Source of the DNA: Hymenobacter sp. DG25B
Lineage (GTDB): Bacteria; Bacteroidota; Bacteroidia; Cytophagales; Hymenobacteraceae
Length of the DNA: 64,000 nucleotides
Direction of reading: 5' to 3'
Assembly (NCBI RefSeq): GCF_000801315.1
Contig: NZ_CP010055.1
Span: forward strand, 62,001-126,000
Positions 45,152 to 55,066 of this stretch are shown here, in pieces. Positions within the stretch are counted from its first letter, which is position 1. Each line of letters opens with the position of its first letter. The notes beneath the pieces were generated by a model. That model did no database searches and was not told where the DNA came from. It was given only the letters and a program-made list of their open reading frames with translations. Both the position numbers and the translations under genes were made by a program.

Positions 45152-46888
45152 TTAATTTTCACTGAAGCTCCACCGCTTTTTAGCCCAGGTAATCAGGCGC
45201 TCCTGCCGAGCCAGAATGGCCGCTACGTCCCATCGAGGGTTATCAACCTTTTGGAAAGTCTTTACAATTTCTTTGTGTTGCGCAAGTGGTGTTTCGTCGT
45301 AGGATTTCAACTTGACTGAGAACGGTCCTTTGCCAATAATGGCGTTGTGATTACGGGTAATCAGTGTCAGATTCCCCAATAAGTTACGATGAGCTTCGGT
45401 GAATTTAACTTCGGTATAGCGACCATACCCCGCATTCCTTGCCTTATTCTCGCTCTGGGGAGCAATGTGCTCCAGTTCATTTAGGTTCACGTCGGATACG
45501 GCGGCAGCAGCAACGGCATAGCCCCGATGCTGCAGGCTCAGCTCATACTGCCATAGCACGTAGGTACATAGTGGATGACCATAGGACAAGCCGGCCAGAT
45601 ACTCTTCAAACTCTTCTTTACGCCAGTACCACCACTCATTTAAAGCATTCCTTAGCGCGACCTCCAGTTCCTGGAGGTCGCCTTCAAACCTGTTGAGAAG
45701 CGCATCAAGCCGCCAGCGGTCTGTTATGCGGGCCCGTGAACTTATGAGTTCAAGGCGAAAAGCGAGCTTCTCTAACAGCCCACTCAGCTGGTTGAGCTGC
45801 TGCCACATCTCCGTATCAGTAGAAGCGATCCCACGTAACTTGAAGTAGCCTCGGAGCAGCAAAGGATACACTACAGCATAAGAGCGCAGCATTAGCAAGT
45901 TGCTGATGGAAGAATACCGAACGCCCGCTGCTTGGTACTGCACCACAAAATCAAACGCGGCACTGAGCTGCTCGCTGAAGCTTATGATGTCGCTTGAATC
46001 GAACCGCTTTTCCTTCACTTGACCACGGATGGAAGGCATCACGTTGTCGATGTTGTAGCCACCGTAAAGGGAGTAGTGGAAGTAGCGTAGCACATCGTCC
46101 TCCGACAAGGATTTGATGTTAAGGGCACACTTGTAAATGTGCTCGAAACACTTGTGTACACCATTCACCGCTTCCGGCACTTCTTCGGGCGCGAGCTGCA
46201 AGTATAGTTGGTATATGAAATAGGATTTCAGCTTTTCGACTTCCGTCAGTTGCTTTCCCCTGTCATTCTGTAATTCAAAAAGCTGGGCCGCCTGCATCGG
46301 GTCCTTAACCGCGTAGGTGGTAATCTGGGCTCCTAAAAGTGATTTAAGTAAACGCTCCAGTTGCTGAGGGTCCTGCTGTTCCTTCAGCCACTCCCGAAAG
46401 AACTCCACGGCCTTCACCATGCGACCTTGAGCGTTTGTCGCTCGCCCGTCAATAACGCGCCGCTCCTGCCGGATTGCCCGCTCCAAGAGGCTGTTAAAGA
46501 CCTGATGGTCGTAATCGACTACTTCGAGGCGCGGGGACTCGCCCCTTTTTAAAAAGGCCCGCACAGTTTGATACCAGGACGTGGGATGTTCATCCCGTGG
46601 GAGCATGGAAATCGCGGCCGCACAGAACAACATGGCCGTTGTAAGGCGCTGCTGGCCGTCAATTAACCCCACTCGTCCTTCGCGCTCTTCCTCCAGAAGG
46701 AAATGCCCCAGGTAATAACTTTTGCGCTCTGCGTGAACACTTGTAGCCTGCTCCAGTAAATCTTCGACGAATACCGTCCAGTTCTTTTGGTCCCACGCAT
46801 ACGCCCGTTGATAGCTAGGAATACGAAAGCGAGTATTTCGTTGAACAAGCAGTTCCTGCAGCGTACAAGTGAGGTTCAAATCCGACAT
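45152..46888 (-). CDS. GmrSD-type DUF262/DUF1524 nuclease
   Basis: 578 aa. The N-terminal DUF262 (ParB/Srx-like NTPase) domain has FRIPSYQRAYAW (about 20) and GLIDGQQRLTTAML (about 75), which bind and hydrolyse NTP. The C-terminal DUF1524 HNH nuclease has LEHIAPQSE (about 470) and HRNLLGNLTLITRNHN (about 500). This domain order is that of single-chain GmrSD and related type IV enzymes that cut modified phage DNA. Complete and in frame. It is divergent from umuD (216 bp between starts). Confidence 0.85.
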   Translation of the reverse strand: MSDLNLTCTLQELLVQRNTRFRIPSYQRAYAWDQKNWTVFVEDLLEQATSVHAERKSYYLGHFLLEEEREGRVGLIDGQQRLTTAMLFCAAAISMLPRDEHPTSWYQTVRAFLKRGESPRLEVVDYDHQVFNSLLERAIRQERRVIDGRATNAQGRMVKAVEFFREWLKEQQDPQQLERLLKSLLGAQITTYAVKDPMQAAQLFELQNDRGKQLTEVEKLKSYFIYQLYLQLAPEEVPEAVNGVHKCFEHIYKCALNIKSLSEDDVLRYFHYSLYGGYNIDNVMPSIRGQVKEKRFDSSDIISFSEQLSAAFDFVVQYQAAGVRYSSISNLLMLRSYAVVYPLLLRGYFKLRGIASTDTEMWQQLNQLSGLLEKLAFRLELISSRARITDRWRLDALLNRFEGDLQELEVALRNALNEWWYWRKEEFEEYLAGLSYGHPLCTYVLWQYELSLQHRGYAVAAAAVSDVNLNELEHIAPQSENKARNAGYGRYTEVKFTEAHRNLLGNLTLITRNHNAIIGKGPFSVKLKSYDETPLAQHKEIVKTFQKVDNPRWDVAAILARQERLITWAKKRWSFSEN

Positions 46889-47104
46889 ATGAAAGGGCTA
46901 TGGTTAAGCAGCAAAGGCTAAAAGTAAGCTGTTTTTGTATGCTCATGCTTGTCCCACTCAAGCCCGGTAACAGCAGTCGTTGGGCATACGCCATGAAAAC
47001 TGAGCAATTACCCTTATTAATCCATTTTGCCAATTATATTAGTCATAAAAAGCTAAATTAATTAGCAGCAACGTATACTTGTGCGCACCTTCGCTTCCAC
47101 GCCC

Positions 47105-47650
47105 ATGCGCAACGTCCAGCTGATCCCCGTTTTTGATGCCCCCACGCCATTTTGGCTGCCGCTGTTCAGCTGCCGGGTGCCGGCGGGTTTCCCCTCCCCC
47201 GCCGCCGACTACGCCGAGGAGCTCTTTGACCTGAATCGCCTGCTGCTGCGCCACCCCGACGCCACCTACCTGGTGCGCGTAAGCGGGGACAGCATGCAGG
47301 GGGCCGAGATCCACGAGGGCGACTTGCTGGCTGTCGACAAGCAGCTGGAGGCGGACCACAACCACATCGTGGTGGCCGTGGTGGAAGGCGAGTGCACCGT
47401 CAAGCGCCTGGTCTGCGAGCAGGGCCAGTGGTGGCTGCGCCCGGAGAACCCGGCCTATGCCCCCTACCCCATTGCCGAGCCCGATGCCGTGCGTATTTGG
47501 GGCGGCGTGACCCACCTGCTACACGAGCTGGCACCGGCAGGCCGATACGCTCACGCTGCACAACCGACGCACAACGGTGTATCCCACCTTAGCGGATGGT
47601 CGCTACACGATTGCGCCTTCACCGGATCCGAAACAGGTGTCCGTCCTTGA
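47105..47650 (+). CDS. umuD: UmuD/LexA-type S24 peptidase with altered 3' end
   Basis: 181 aa from ATG 47105. Motifs of SOS-response self-cleaving proteins are clear: the cleavage site in CRVPAGFPSPA, the catalytic Ser in GDSMQ (about 63) and the Lys in CTVKRLV (about 101). The normal fold ends near WGGVTHLLHEL (about 145). The next 36 residues are low-quality sequence, because the DNA here belongs to another gene read in a different frame. No umuC polymerase gene follows, unlike typical umuDC operons. The protease itself should still fold. Confidence 0.8.
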   Translation: MRNVQLIPVFDAPTPFWLPLFSCRVPAGFPSPAADYAEELFDLNRLLLRHPDATYLVRVSGDSMQGAEIHEGDLLAVDKQLEADHNHIVVAVVEGECTVKRLVCEQGQWWLRPENPAYAPYPIAEPDAVRIWGGVTHLLHELAPAGRYAHAAQPTHNGVSHLSGWSLHDCAFTGSETGVRP

Positions 47651-47693
47651 ATTAATGGATGCGAATCGCGTGCGCTACGTTCTCCAACCGTAG
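47538..47693 (+). pseudogene. 3' fragment of an unrelated gene fused behind umuD
   Basis: Frame starting QADTLTLHNRRTTVYPTLAD and ending DANRVRYVLQP then TAG. It has better codon use than the overlapping umuD frame and looks like the last 51 codons of a lost protein. It marks a deletion or recombination joint at about 47535. Confidence 0.45.
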
Positions 47694-47812
47694 CGGGTAG
47701 AAAAGCTAGTGCACGCTTCCTCGGTAGGGCGGTGACCAAGTGGTCACCCGGTGTCCAGCAGACGCCCCCGTTCCGCGAAAGGAGAGCGATCCGAAACGGC
47801 TATATTGACCGG

Positions 47813-48355
47813 ATGAACAAGGGGGTGATTTTAACATTGATAACGTTGATTTCCTGCCACGCTGGCCCCAGCGCTAACGAACGCCCTGAGCAGTTCATTC
47901 AACGGGTCCGGGGCATGGATCTAAGCCTGCTGAGGAATGTGGTGATCGAAGCGCGCAATAAGCGCGATAACCGGTACCACTATTCTTACTCGTACACATT
48001 CGTAAAAGGCGACACCCTGTTAGTGCCGTCGTTCGAGTATTTTGATGAGCTCGTCCAGGAAGACCGTACCTACCTGCTGGACCTCTACCAGCTCACCGGC
48101 ACGGATTCCTTGCATCGGGACGTGGCCCTTCAGGTGGGGAAAGCCTACGCGCAGCAGTTGTGGTCCCTTTATCAGCAGCTGCAGGTCATCCACGTCGTGT
48201 CCTCTCGGGATGCCAACGCGTACCTGACGTTCACCTTGCAGCCGGACTGCGAGGTGTTCTATGTGCCAAACCCGGCCACGTTGAATGCCACCGGGAAAGC
48301 CTACTTCCGCCAACAAAGGCGCGTGGATGCCCACTGGTATTATGCCTGCCCTTAA
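47813..48355 (+). CDS. Lipoprotein, unknown
   Basis: 180 aa from ATG 47813. The signal sequence MNKGVILTLITLISC ends in a lipobox (LISC), so the protein is membrane-anchored outside the cytoplasm. The mature part is mixed helix and strand with DTLLVPSFEYFDEL and QVIHVVSSRDANAYLTF. No family recognised. Confidence 0.65.
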   Translation: MNKGVILTLITLISCHAGPSANERPEQFIQRVRGMDLSLLRNVVIEARNKRDNRYHYSYSYTFVKGDTLLVPSFEYFDELVQEDRTYLLDLYQLTGTDSLHRDVALQVGKAYAQQLWSLYQQLQVIHVVSSRDANAYLTFTLQPDCEVFYVPNPATLNATGKAYFRQQRRVDAHWYYACP

Positions 48356-48442
48356 GGCGACTTATCCGACATCTGTGTTAGGCTTCCATACCATTAGGAA
48401 AGCGTCCATCCTAGAGCTGAAGACCTACTTATACCACCTCAA

Positions 48443-48880
48443 CTAAGCGCTCAATAACGCAAAAAGCTCCCCCGTGAAGAGCATTATTAGGATAGTGCCA
48501 GCACCAGCAGTAGCCAAGATAAACTCGATCAGCAGGGCACCATATAATGCCCAGAATGAATCAATCTCTACTCGGGTTGGGTCGAGTGGATCATAAACTA
48601 AGCACACCAACCGAGGCGCTTCCTCTAGCGAAGAAAATCGGAGTTGAGAGGTAAATGAATACGGCTTCCCTGCGCAGCTATAGGTGAAACAGGCGGCATA
48701 GACGGTATCATCATCCACGCCGCGCTCCGGCGTAAGCGCCACTCGTCTCCCTTCCGTCCGCAGGCCCTGCCGCTGCAATCTATAACGCTGCACAAACACC
48801 ACCTTCTTCCCCTTTAAATACCACCCATAGCTTAGAACAATTCCTATGCTGATACTAATCGTAAGATAAAGTTGCATCAT
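48443..48880 (-). CDS. DUF3592-like membrane protein
   Basis: 145 aa from the ATG at 48880 (open to 48937). One N-terminal membrane span (YLTISISIGIVLSYGWYL) and one C-terminal span (LLIEFILATAGAGTILIML) enclose a beta-rich soluble part ending VCLVYDPLDPTRVEID, which is the DUF3592 pattern (Y-D-P-x-x-P). A second protein of this type is at 50.7 kb. Confidence 0.65.
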   Translation of the reverse strand: MMQLYLTISISIGIVLSYGWYLKGKKVVFVQRYRLQRQGLRTEGRRVALTPERGVDDDTVYAACFTYSCAGKPYSFTSQLRFSSLEEAPRLVCLVYDPLDPTRVEIDSFWALYGALLIEFILATAGAGTILIMLFTGELFALLSA

Positions 48881-49087
48881 GAATCGTAGCCTGTAATAGG
48901 ATTTTGTCAGCAAAGATAAGGCGTCCTCAAACGACACTCTTTCATGCCTTATGCGCCCCTACCTTGGAATTATGGTGCTTTGGCAGGGAATAGGCTTCCC
49001 TTTAGAGGGCATTGGCTATCCTAAGGCAAACCTCGCTTCTGCCATTCAAAGGACGAGATTGCAAGCTGTAACCCTACGCATGTTGTT

Positions 49088-49528
49088 TCAACGGGTAGGG
49101 TGGCGGTGTTGATTCCATGCGCGCAGGGCCTCTTGGTAAAACCGCTGCATCTCCTCTCGGCTGCCGTCCATATATACCCGAAACGTGGTCTGGTCCTTTC
49201 TTCGAACCTGTAAGTAGGGGCAGTCAAAGTCCGGGACCTTGAAGACGGGGTCAATGGCCGTGATGTCGGGATAAAAGGCGGATTCGCGCTGGTGCTGGCG
49301 GGGGTCATCCCCGTCGAGCCAATAGTGCGCCATGCGTTTATCCGTAAAGAAGCTGCCCGCCTTTCGGAGCTCGAAATTGGAATAAAATCGGTGGACGGTT
49401 TCTCCTTGGTCGAGCATGCCCACGCTGCGGATAAAGGCTAACTCGCCAGGGGATAAGGTGGCCTGCGTCTCTAGGTGGTTGCACGAGAGCAGCAGCAAGG
49501 CCATGAGCGCAAAACAGAAGTTCTTCAT
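49088..49528 (-). CDS. Lipoprotein, unknown
   Basis: 146 aa from the ATG at 49528 (frame open to 49630). MKNFCFALMALLLLSC is a lipoprotein signal with lipobox LLSC. Mature part charged, with HYWLDGDDPRQHQ and DGSREEMQRFYQEALRAW. No family recognised. Confidence 0.6.
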   Translation of the reverse strand: MKNFCFALMALLLLSCNHLETQATLSPGELAFIRSVGMLDQGETVHRFYSNFELRKAGSFFTDKRMAHYWLDGDDPRQHQRESAFYPDITAIDPVFKVPDFDCPYLQVRRKDQTTFRVYMDGSREEMQRFYQEALRAWNQHRHPTR

Positions 49529-49862
49529 ATGATTTACTGCCTGCACCATGCCGAGACGGGCAAAGATGCAGACTTGATCCCAATAAGGCGAGACTGTGCC
49601 CAGCGAAGCGGAGGTTGACGCAAGGCACAACCTTGAGTCCTATCCCACACGGCGGCTGCCCTGCCTACCGTACGTGCTGCTGGGCCACTTAACGGAAGAA
49701 CCCAGAACGCAGGGAGAGATAAGATCGGATAAGCGGGCGTTAGCGGACACTATTACGGGCGCCGGCGTTGGGGAAGTAGAAGCGGCCAAACCCCCTCTAA
49801 ATCGATAGCTTGCAGGCTGTTCTTCCTAGTTCTATGCCCGGCTGCGGGCCGTTTCCCTTTAC

Positions 49863-50576
49863 GTGAAAAACTATCTCCTCCTGCTCACGGCCCTGCTCAG
49901 CCTGAGCAACTGCCAGAAAGATCCCGCCCCCCCGCTGCTGGCCTTACCCGGTCAGTATTACAGTGCGAACGAAATTGTGGCCCAGCCCATCCGCATGTAT
50001 ACCCAGCAGGGGGAGGTGCTCAACGACGCCCTGATCGAAGACTTTATTCACCGCGAGTACGAGCCCTCGGGCTTCCTGCGCACGAATCAAGCCATTGGCG
50101 ATAGTCTGCTGCTGCTCACCATTCCCGAGAAAGGACCGGCCACGCTGGTCTCAAAGACCTTCTACCCAACCGATTTCGCTCAGGCGCAGGTTAGCGGTCA
50201 AACCCACGACTCCTTCACCTTGACGCGGGTGGATTCCATCCAGTTGTTACTTCCTACCACCCCTCCTCTGCGCTGTGCCGTGCTCGGCGACCAGATAGAA
50301 AAGGCCCTACCCAGCAGGCGTTGTGTTCCGATTGTCAACCAGATAGGGTATTCCCAACTCTGCTGGCTTAAGCCAGCGTATGCCATCGGCATCCGGGACG
50401 GGCAGCTGTATCTGCCGGCGTTAAACTACCTGGTGAAGTCGGCGGCTCCGGGAAGCCGCTGTCTCTTCAGCCGAGGCAGCCGGTGGAATTTGTTCAACCC
50501 CGCCCTTCGGAATCAGCTGCTAGCTGGGGACACGCTGGTGGTGCAAATAAATGAAGTGGCCCTTTTGAAAAAATAG
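49863..50576 (+). CDS. Lipoprotein, unknown
   Basis: 237 aa, GTG start; MKNYLLLLTALLSLSNC is a signal with lipobox. Mature part beta-rich with repeated Leu-rich strands (DSLLLLTIPEKGPATLV, DSIQLLLPTT). No family recognised. Confidence 0.65.
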   Translation: MKNYLLLLTALLSLSNCQKDPAPPLLALPGQYYSANEIVAQPIRMYTQQGEVLNDALIEDFIHREYEPSGFLRTNQAIGDSLLLLTIPEKGPATLVSKTFYPTDFAQAQVSGQTHDSFTLTRVDSIQLLLPTTPPLRCAVLGDQIEKALPSRRCVPIVNQIGYSQLCWLKPAYAIGIRDGQLYLPALNYLVKSAAPGSRCLFSRGSRWNLFNPALRNQLLAGDTLVVQINEVALLKK

Positions 50577-50721
50577 CGTCTCAGGCCGCGCAGCACCATC
50601 CGGGCAACGGATCACTCCGGTAGATGCTGGATAAGAGGTCATGGCTGCAGGGTTAAGCGAGACTCGGAAGGGATTGAAACGTCAATAACGGCTAGCGGCA
50701 GCATGACTAATCTTGCTATAA

Positions 50722-51153
50722 ATGCCTTCTAATGATCTAATAGTGGCGGGTATGTCACTGGCCTCCCTGTGCGTGAGTGGGTATGAGATGCGAAAGGCAT
50801 TCCACTATCGGCACCTGCGCCAGCACGGCCTTTTAGCTACCGCGACGGTACTGACGGCTCGGCCCGTTTCTGTGCTGCACAATTATGGTATTCGGCTTGA
50901 TGTCCACTACCGAGATAGTAAGAACAGGCCGTATCAGGCTTGCTTGGTTGCCCCAGACGCCGAGGACCGCTTTACCGAGTACCAAGCCGGTGATCAGGTG
51001 TTCCTGCGCTACCACCAGCAACGGCCGGCCCTGTGTGAACTGGAAGAAGTGCTCGATACGCCTTGGTGGAGAGGCCCCCTGGTCCCGGCCATTCTGCTAG
51101 GGGGCGCTGGCTGTTATTTCCTTTGGGAAGCAATTTCTTCCTTCTTGAAATAG
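50722..51153 (+). CDS. DUF3592-like membrane protein
   Basis: 143 aa with an N-terminal span (LIVAGMSLASLCVSGYEM) and a C-terminal span (LVPAILLGGAGCYFLWEAI). The loop between holds the DUF3592-like ATATVLTARPV strand and GDQVFLRYHQQRPALCEL. Same type as the protein at 48.4-48.9 kb. Confidence 0.65.
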   Translation: MPSNDLIVAGMSLASLCVSGYEMRKAFHYRHLRQHGLLATATVLTARPVSVLHNYGIRLDVHYRDSKNRPYQACLVAPDAEDRFTEYQAGDQVFLRYHQQRPALCELEEVLDTPWWRGPLVPAILLGGAGCYFLWEAISSFLK

Positions 51154-51288
51154 TAAATACCCCCAGCGGAAAAAAGATCTTTTCTGGGTCAAGCTTACCG
51201 TAACCGGATTCAGCGAATGCGCCCTCTTAGGCAAGGGGAAACGGGCTGCCCGACGTGTCAGCCCCTCGGGAGGAAACCGGGTCTTCCG

Positions 51289-52110
51289 CTAGCAACCAAC
51301 ACTCTCGTGTTCGGCCACTTCTTTCAGCAGGGCACCCGGTGGGGCAGGCCGGGATAAGAAGAGCGCCGGATTGGTCACATTATGATGGCTCGATTTATCC
51401 AAGAGCAGGTCGAGCCGGTGGTCTCCGTCCAGATCGCCGCCAAAGCGGATATCAATCATCTCATCATCCAAGCTGGGTTGCGCCAGCAGCCGCTGCGTGA
51501 TTGGCTGCCCCTGCCGGCGGGTGGTCAAGAACAGTTGGTAATTCGTGACCACGCTCTCAGTAGACGCCGGCAAGGTGCTTCGCGGGCCCGTGGCAAAGAG
51601 GGCATACGCTACGCCTTGATATGTAAACTCCACCCGCTCACCGGGCCAGAATGCACGTTGTAGCTCGGGGACGGCTTCTACGGGGCGTTTCTCCCGGAGC
51701 GGCAGCCCCCGGATTAACAGCAGGGTCGTATCCGTGTTCGGCGTGGAAAGAGACCAGCCGGTTTTTTCGCCGCCTTCGATCTCGTCCACCACGCGCGCCG
51801 TTTGCAGGGAAGTGGGTTGCAGATAATAGCCCTGCGGCCCCCGGAATATGCCAACCCAGGCCTGCTGGGCAGCGGCTTCAAAGACTTCCTCGGCATGAAA
51901 GGTGCCCAAGGGAAGAATCGCCCATCCCTGCTTTCCAGACGCCACGGAAACCGTATCCGCTGGCGTGGTTGGTTGGGCGAGTGCTTGGGGTGCTGCGGCC
52001 TTTCCGACCGGTATAGCTCCACCGCGCTCGCGCTGCTGAACGGAGGGAGCATCGCCACAAGCCGCTAGCCAGATAGACGAGCTAAGAGGCAGAATCAGTT
52101 GTCTAAGCAT
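51289..52110 (-). CDS. Lipoprotein with DxDGD-type motif
   Basis: 273 aa; signal MLRQLILPLSSSIWLAAC with lipobox LAAC. Near the end GGDLDGDHRLDLLLD has the D-x-DGD-x-x-x-D calcium-binding pattern seen in FG-GAP and dockerin-like repeats. The gene at 52.2-53.1 kb ends in a similar module. Confidence 0.65.
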   Translation of the reverse strand: MLRQLILPLSSSIWLAACGDAPSVQQRERGGAIPVGKAAAPQALAQPTTPADTVSVASGKQGWAILPLGTFHAEEVFEAAAQQAWVGIFRGPQGYYLQPTSLQTARVVDEIEGGEKTGWSLSTPNTDTTLLLIRGLPLREKRPVEAVPELQRAFWPGERVEFTYQGVAYALFATGPRSTLPASTESVVTNYQLFLTTRRQGQPITQRLLAQPSLDDEMIDIRFGGDLDGDHRLDLLLDKSSHHNVTNPALFLSRPAPPGALLKEVAEHESVGC

Positions 52111-52173
52111 GGAGCAGGAGAAAAACGAAGCGACGTTTCATAGAGGAATAAGGTGCTCCAAGTTTCTGGGGCG

Positions 52174-53085
52174 CTAGGGACGTCGTACTAAGGTATAGTG
52201 GAGGGCACCGCGATGCAGATGTTGGCTTGTATCAGCGTGCACGGCATACAACCGCAAGGTGTCGGTATGCAGCGTGAACGCAAGGTGCGTCGGATGGTCC
52301 GAGTCTGGATCCAGTAAGAGGTAATCCAGATCATTGTCCAGCAGCCCTACATAATCGAATTGGGGGGTATAGCGCTGGTAGTGGGGCAAGCCCCGCACTT
52401 CTCCGGTTGCAGTGAAGAACACTTTGCACCGTTGCCCGAGGGAATCGACGCCCGTGTACTGCCCGGCCAGCAGCAATTGATTCAACGCATAGGTGGTGCT
52501 ATAGGCTAGCGAGTCGCCCTGCGGGAGAAGCCCGGGTACCTTGCGAAAGGTTTGGGTAGTCCCCCCTTTCAGCGTAGCATCATAGCGCCAAAGCTGGAGC
52601 AGCGTGTCGGCGCCCACAATCCGGTAGCCCAACGCGCTTTGGTTACTGTCCTCCCCCTCTAGACTGAAGGCAAGCGTATTCGGTTGCGCCCCTGGCCGCA
52701 ACGATACATAAGCTGGGACACCCCCTTCATGGTTATTATAGCCCAGGGCCACCAGGAGGCTGTCCCCGGCGCGCGTGTGGGGATCCACAATGAGCATCGA
52801 AATGCCATCCAAGGCTTCCCGGGCCTGATAAGGGGAATGCGTCCGCACGAGGGCTTTGTAGTACCTGAGTGGTATCCAGGCCCCACGTAGGATGGGGATC
52901 AGCTGTTGGGCGAGCCTGTCTGCGGACCTCGGGCGAGGGGAAGTGCGCTCCGGGGCTGTGGCTGTCGAAGAAGCAGCAGAAGGGTCCGGCTGTTCTATTG
53001 CCTGTTTAGAATCCGCCGGCTGACAGGCATATAGGCACCCAAAGAGCACCCACCCGACCCAAGCACTGTACCGAGGAAATATCAT
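52174..53085 (-). CDS. Lipoprotein related to its neighbour
   Basis: 303 aa; signal with lipobox LYAC. The end has YVGLLDNDLDYLLLDPDSDHPTHLAFTL, similar in layout to the D-rich module of the previous gene. Upstream 210 bp and the 62-bp gap downstream are unremarkable. Confidence 0.6.
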   Translation of the reverse strand: MIFPRYSAWVGWVLFGCLYACQPADSKQAIEQPDPSAASSTATAPERTSPRPRSADRLAQQLIPILRGAWIPLRYYKALVRTHSPYQAREALDGISMLIVDPHTRAGDSLLVALGYNNHEGGVPAYVSLRPGAQPNTLAFSLEGEDSNQSALGYRIVGADTLLQLWRYDATLKGGTTQTFRKVPGLLPQGDSLAYSTTYALNQLLLAGQYTGVDSLGQRCKVFFTATGEVRGLPHYQRYTPQFDYVGLLDNDLDYLLLDPDSDHPTHLAFTLHTDTLRLYAVHADTSQHLHRGALHYTLVRRP

Positions 53086-53295
53086 AAGTATGTATCCACT
53101 AAAAGACCAAGCAAAAAGTATAGTTCACCAGATTGAACTGGTCCATACGTCCTATTTATGTTCCGACGCAAGTAAACATCAATCAACTGATCGAACAGAA
53201 TAATCAGCTCTTCTAATACCTGATCACGGGCTCTTCTCAGAACCCATCTAAAAGATGGCTGCTGCTCCCTGTTGCCTTATCTGCCTTTGTTTAGG

Positions 53296-53904
53296 CTACT
53301 CAATAGGGCGAATGGCGGTAATCAGCCAGCGGCCTTGCTCCCGGGCTAAGCTAAAGGCCAGGTTGCGCCCCTCACTCATTTGGCGCTCGCTCCAACGGTA
53401 GAGCACTCGGGCAGTATCGGCGTGGATCGTCACCTGCGACGGCTGGCTTGCTAACACGAACTGGGTCTGCGCTTCCCCCGCCTGGGTATAGAGAACATGG
53501 TCAAAATCCAGCCCCTGAATGAAGCCGTCAGTCTGCGGATGCGCTTGCAAGGAGTCCTGGCATTGTTGGAAGTAGCGCCGCTGCACTTGCAGGTAGGCGG
53601 GTGACACCGTGCCACTGCTTTGCAACAAGCGGACGTAGCTGTCGACGGCGTGAACGTCCACCGCAAATACATTCGTACTGTCCTCGTCCAAGGCAGCGGG
53701 CACAAACGGCAGGGAGTTAAGCTGGGTTTGGTGCTGCGCATACCAGGTCAAAAAGGTGCGGATAACCGCCGTCGGGGACGCCGTGGTAGACACTGAGGCT
53801 GGGGTGAATGAGACCCTAGCTGGGGTAGTTTCGTTCTGCTGCGGGCTGGAGCAGGCCGTGAGCAGGAACAGCACGATTCTCAACAGCCTTTTGTCGTGTT
53901 TCAT
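53296..53904 (-). CDS. Lipoprotein, DUF3828-like
   Basis: 202 aa; signal MKHDKRLLRIVLFLLTAC with lipobox LTAC. The mature start AVIRTFLTWYAQHQ and the closing beta strands (GRWLITAIRPIE) fit the DUF3828 layout. No role is known. Confidence 0.6.
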   Translation of the reverse strand: MKHDKRLLRIVLFLLTACSSPQQNETTPARVSFTPASVSTTASPTAVIRTFLTWYAQHQTQLNSLPFVPAALDEDSTNVFAVDVHAVDSYVRLLQSSGTVSPAYLQVQRRYFQQCQDSLQAHPQTDGFIQGLDFDHVLYTQAGEAQTQFVLASQPSQVTIHADTARVLYRWSERQMSEGRNLAFSLAREQGRWLITAIRPIE

Positions 53905-54189
53905 GCCCCTAAGGTACTAGTCGGCAGCAGACACCTACCTGCCGGAAAGCCAACTGGATTTTAAGGACAAGGAGAGCGGAATAGAGGCCGGCTAGCGGCG
54001 AAGGATTTATTTACATAACCTTTACTGATTGGACTGATTAATCACCTTTGATGAGTCTGATTATTATCTTGTTAGAACCGGTGTAAACGCAATTTTTACT
54101 TGGAGAATGAGCCCTAAGGGAACAAGGAAATGGCTCCCTAGTTAGGAGCTCCCATGGGAGTTTGCGTGCCACTTTCGTACTTTATCGCC

Positions 54190-54609
54190 ATGTTCAAAAA
54201 CTTCTTCTTCACCGGTTGCTGCCTGGTACTAACAGCATCGTGCAGTGAGGGGGATGGTGCTAATGGAGTCTATCAGGAGGTACCCCTCGTTTCCAGCGCC
54301 GGGGATACCCTTTACGTCAAGTCCTATAACTGGGGGTTAACAGGCGACCATCAACTCTCCACCATTAGCGACACGAACGTCCCAATCGGGTGGGATGACC
54401 AGCAGCGGCAGGATATTGTCAAAGGCCTGGATCCGTTTCTATATCGCTTTGCCCACGATACGCTGACCGTGTATACACGTGCCCCACTTCCTGACTTTAA
54501 CATTCGCTGCCCCTCCATCGTGGTACGCTATCAACTCGTAGACAACCCACAGTACATGAGCTTGTATGAACAAGTTGGCAAACAGTCCTACTATCGTGTA
54601 CCTAGATAG
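54190..54609 (+). CDS. Lipoprotein, unknown
   Basis: 139 aa from ATG 54190; MFKNFFFTGCCLVLTASC has lipobox TASC. Mature part hydrophilic, strand-rich. No family recognised. Confidence 0.6.
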   Translation: MFKNFFFTGCCLVLTASCSEGDGANGVYQEVPLVSSAGDTLYVKSYNWGLTGDHQLSTISDTNVPIGWDDQQRQDIVKGLDPFLYRFAHDTLTVYTRAPLPDFNIRCPSIVVRYQLVDNPQYMSLYEQVGKQSYYRVPR

Positions 54610-54685
54610 CAGGTTATCCCGTTGCCCTACCCAAGCGCCTGCCTAGGGGTGATCACTCCGTAACAGGGTGCTTTCCCGGGCCTAA

Positions 54686-54871
54686 GCAAACAGGATTTTA
54701 GGGGCAGCGGCCGGCGCTGCAGTGAAAGTGTACGATACCTTAGGCCGCGTGGTGCTTACAGTGACAGCCGATGCGAGAGGTTCCGCGCGACTAGTGGTGC
54801 CTAACGACCTGAGAGACGGATTATACATCGTACGCTGCGAAGCGGGGACCAAGCGCCTCGTGGTTAACTAG
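54686..54871 (+). pseudogene. Type IX secretion C-terminal sorting domain remnant
   Basis: A 61-codon frame without start. AVKVYDTLGRVVLTVTADAR, LPNDLRDG-type 'VPNDLRDGLYIVRCEAG' and KRLVVN-stop fit the T9SS type A sorting domain (VYDxxGRxV ... L..G.Y.v....G....k.vv). The rest of the secreted protein is missing upstream. Shows that a secreted-protein gene once lay here and that the host is a T9SS-bearing Bacteroidota. Confidence 0.65.
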
Positions 54872-55028
54872 GGGTGCCTTTTACACCCTCTCTCCGGGTT
54901 ACATGAATTTGCATTAAATAATACCCGAGGTTAACTCATCGGAGGTCCGTCGTGCGTGGCAAGTTGGCTTTGTTGCAGGGTAACTGCCAGTACACTATTG
55001 AGCGCTAGTTAACCGCCTCGTCTTTTGC

Positions 55029-55066
55029 CAAACCGCTTCCAAAGGCTCCGCTTTGGAAGCGGTTTG
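55029..55066. terminator. Perfect 16-bp hairpin
   Basis: Arms CAAACCGCTTCCAAAG and CTTTGGAAGCGGTTTG with the six-base loop GCTCCG, followed by CCTACTATTTTT. Suitable as a strong terminator of the lost secreted-protein gene. The length of the arms also fits a REP-like element. Confidence 0.6.
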
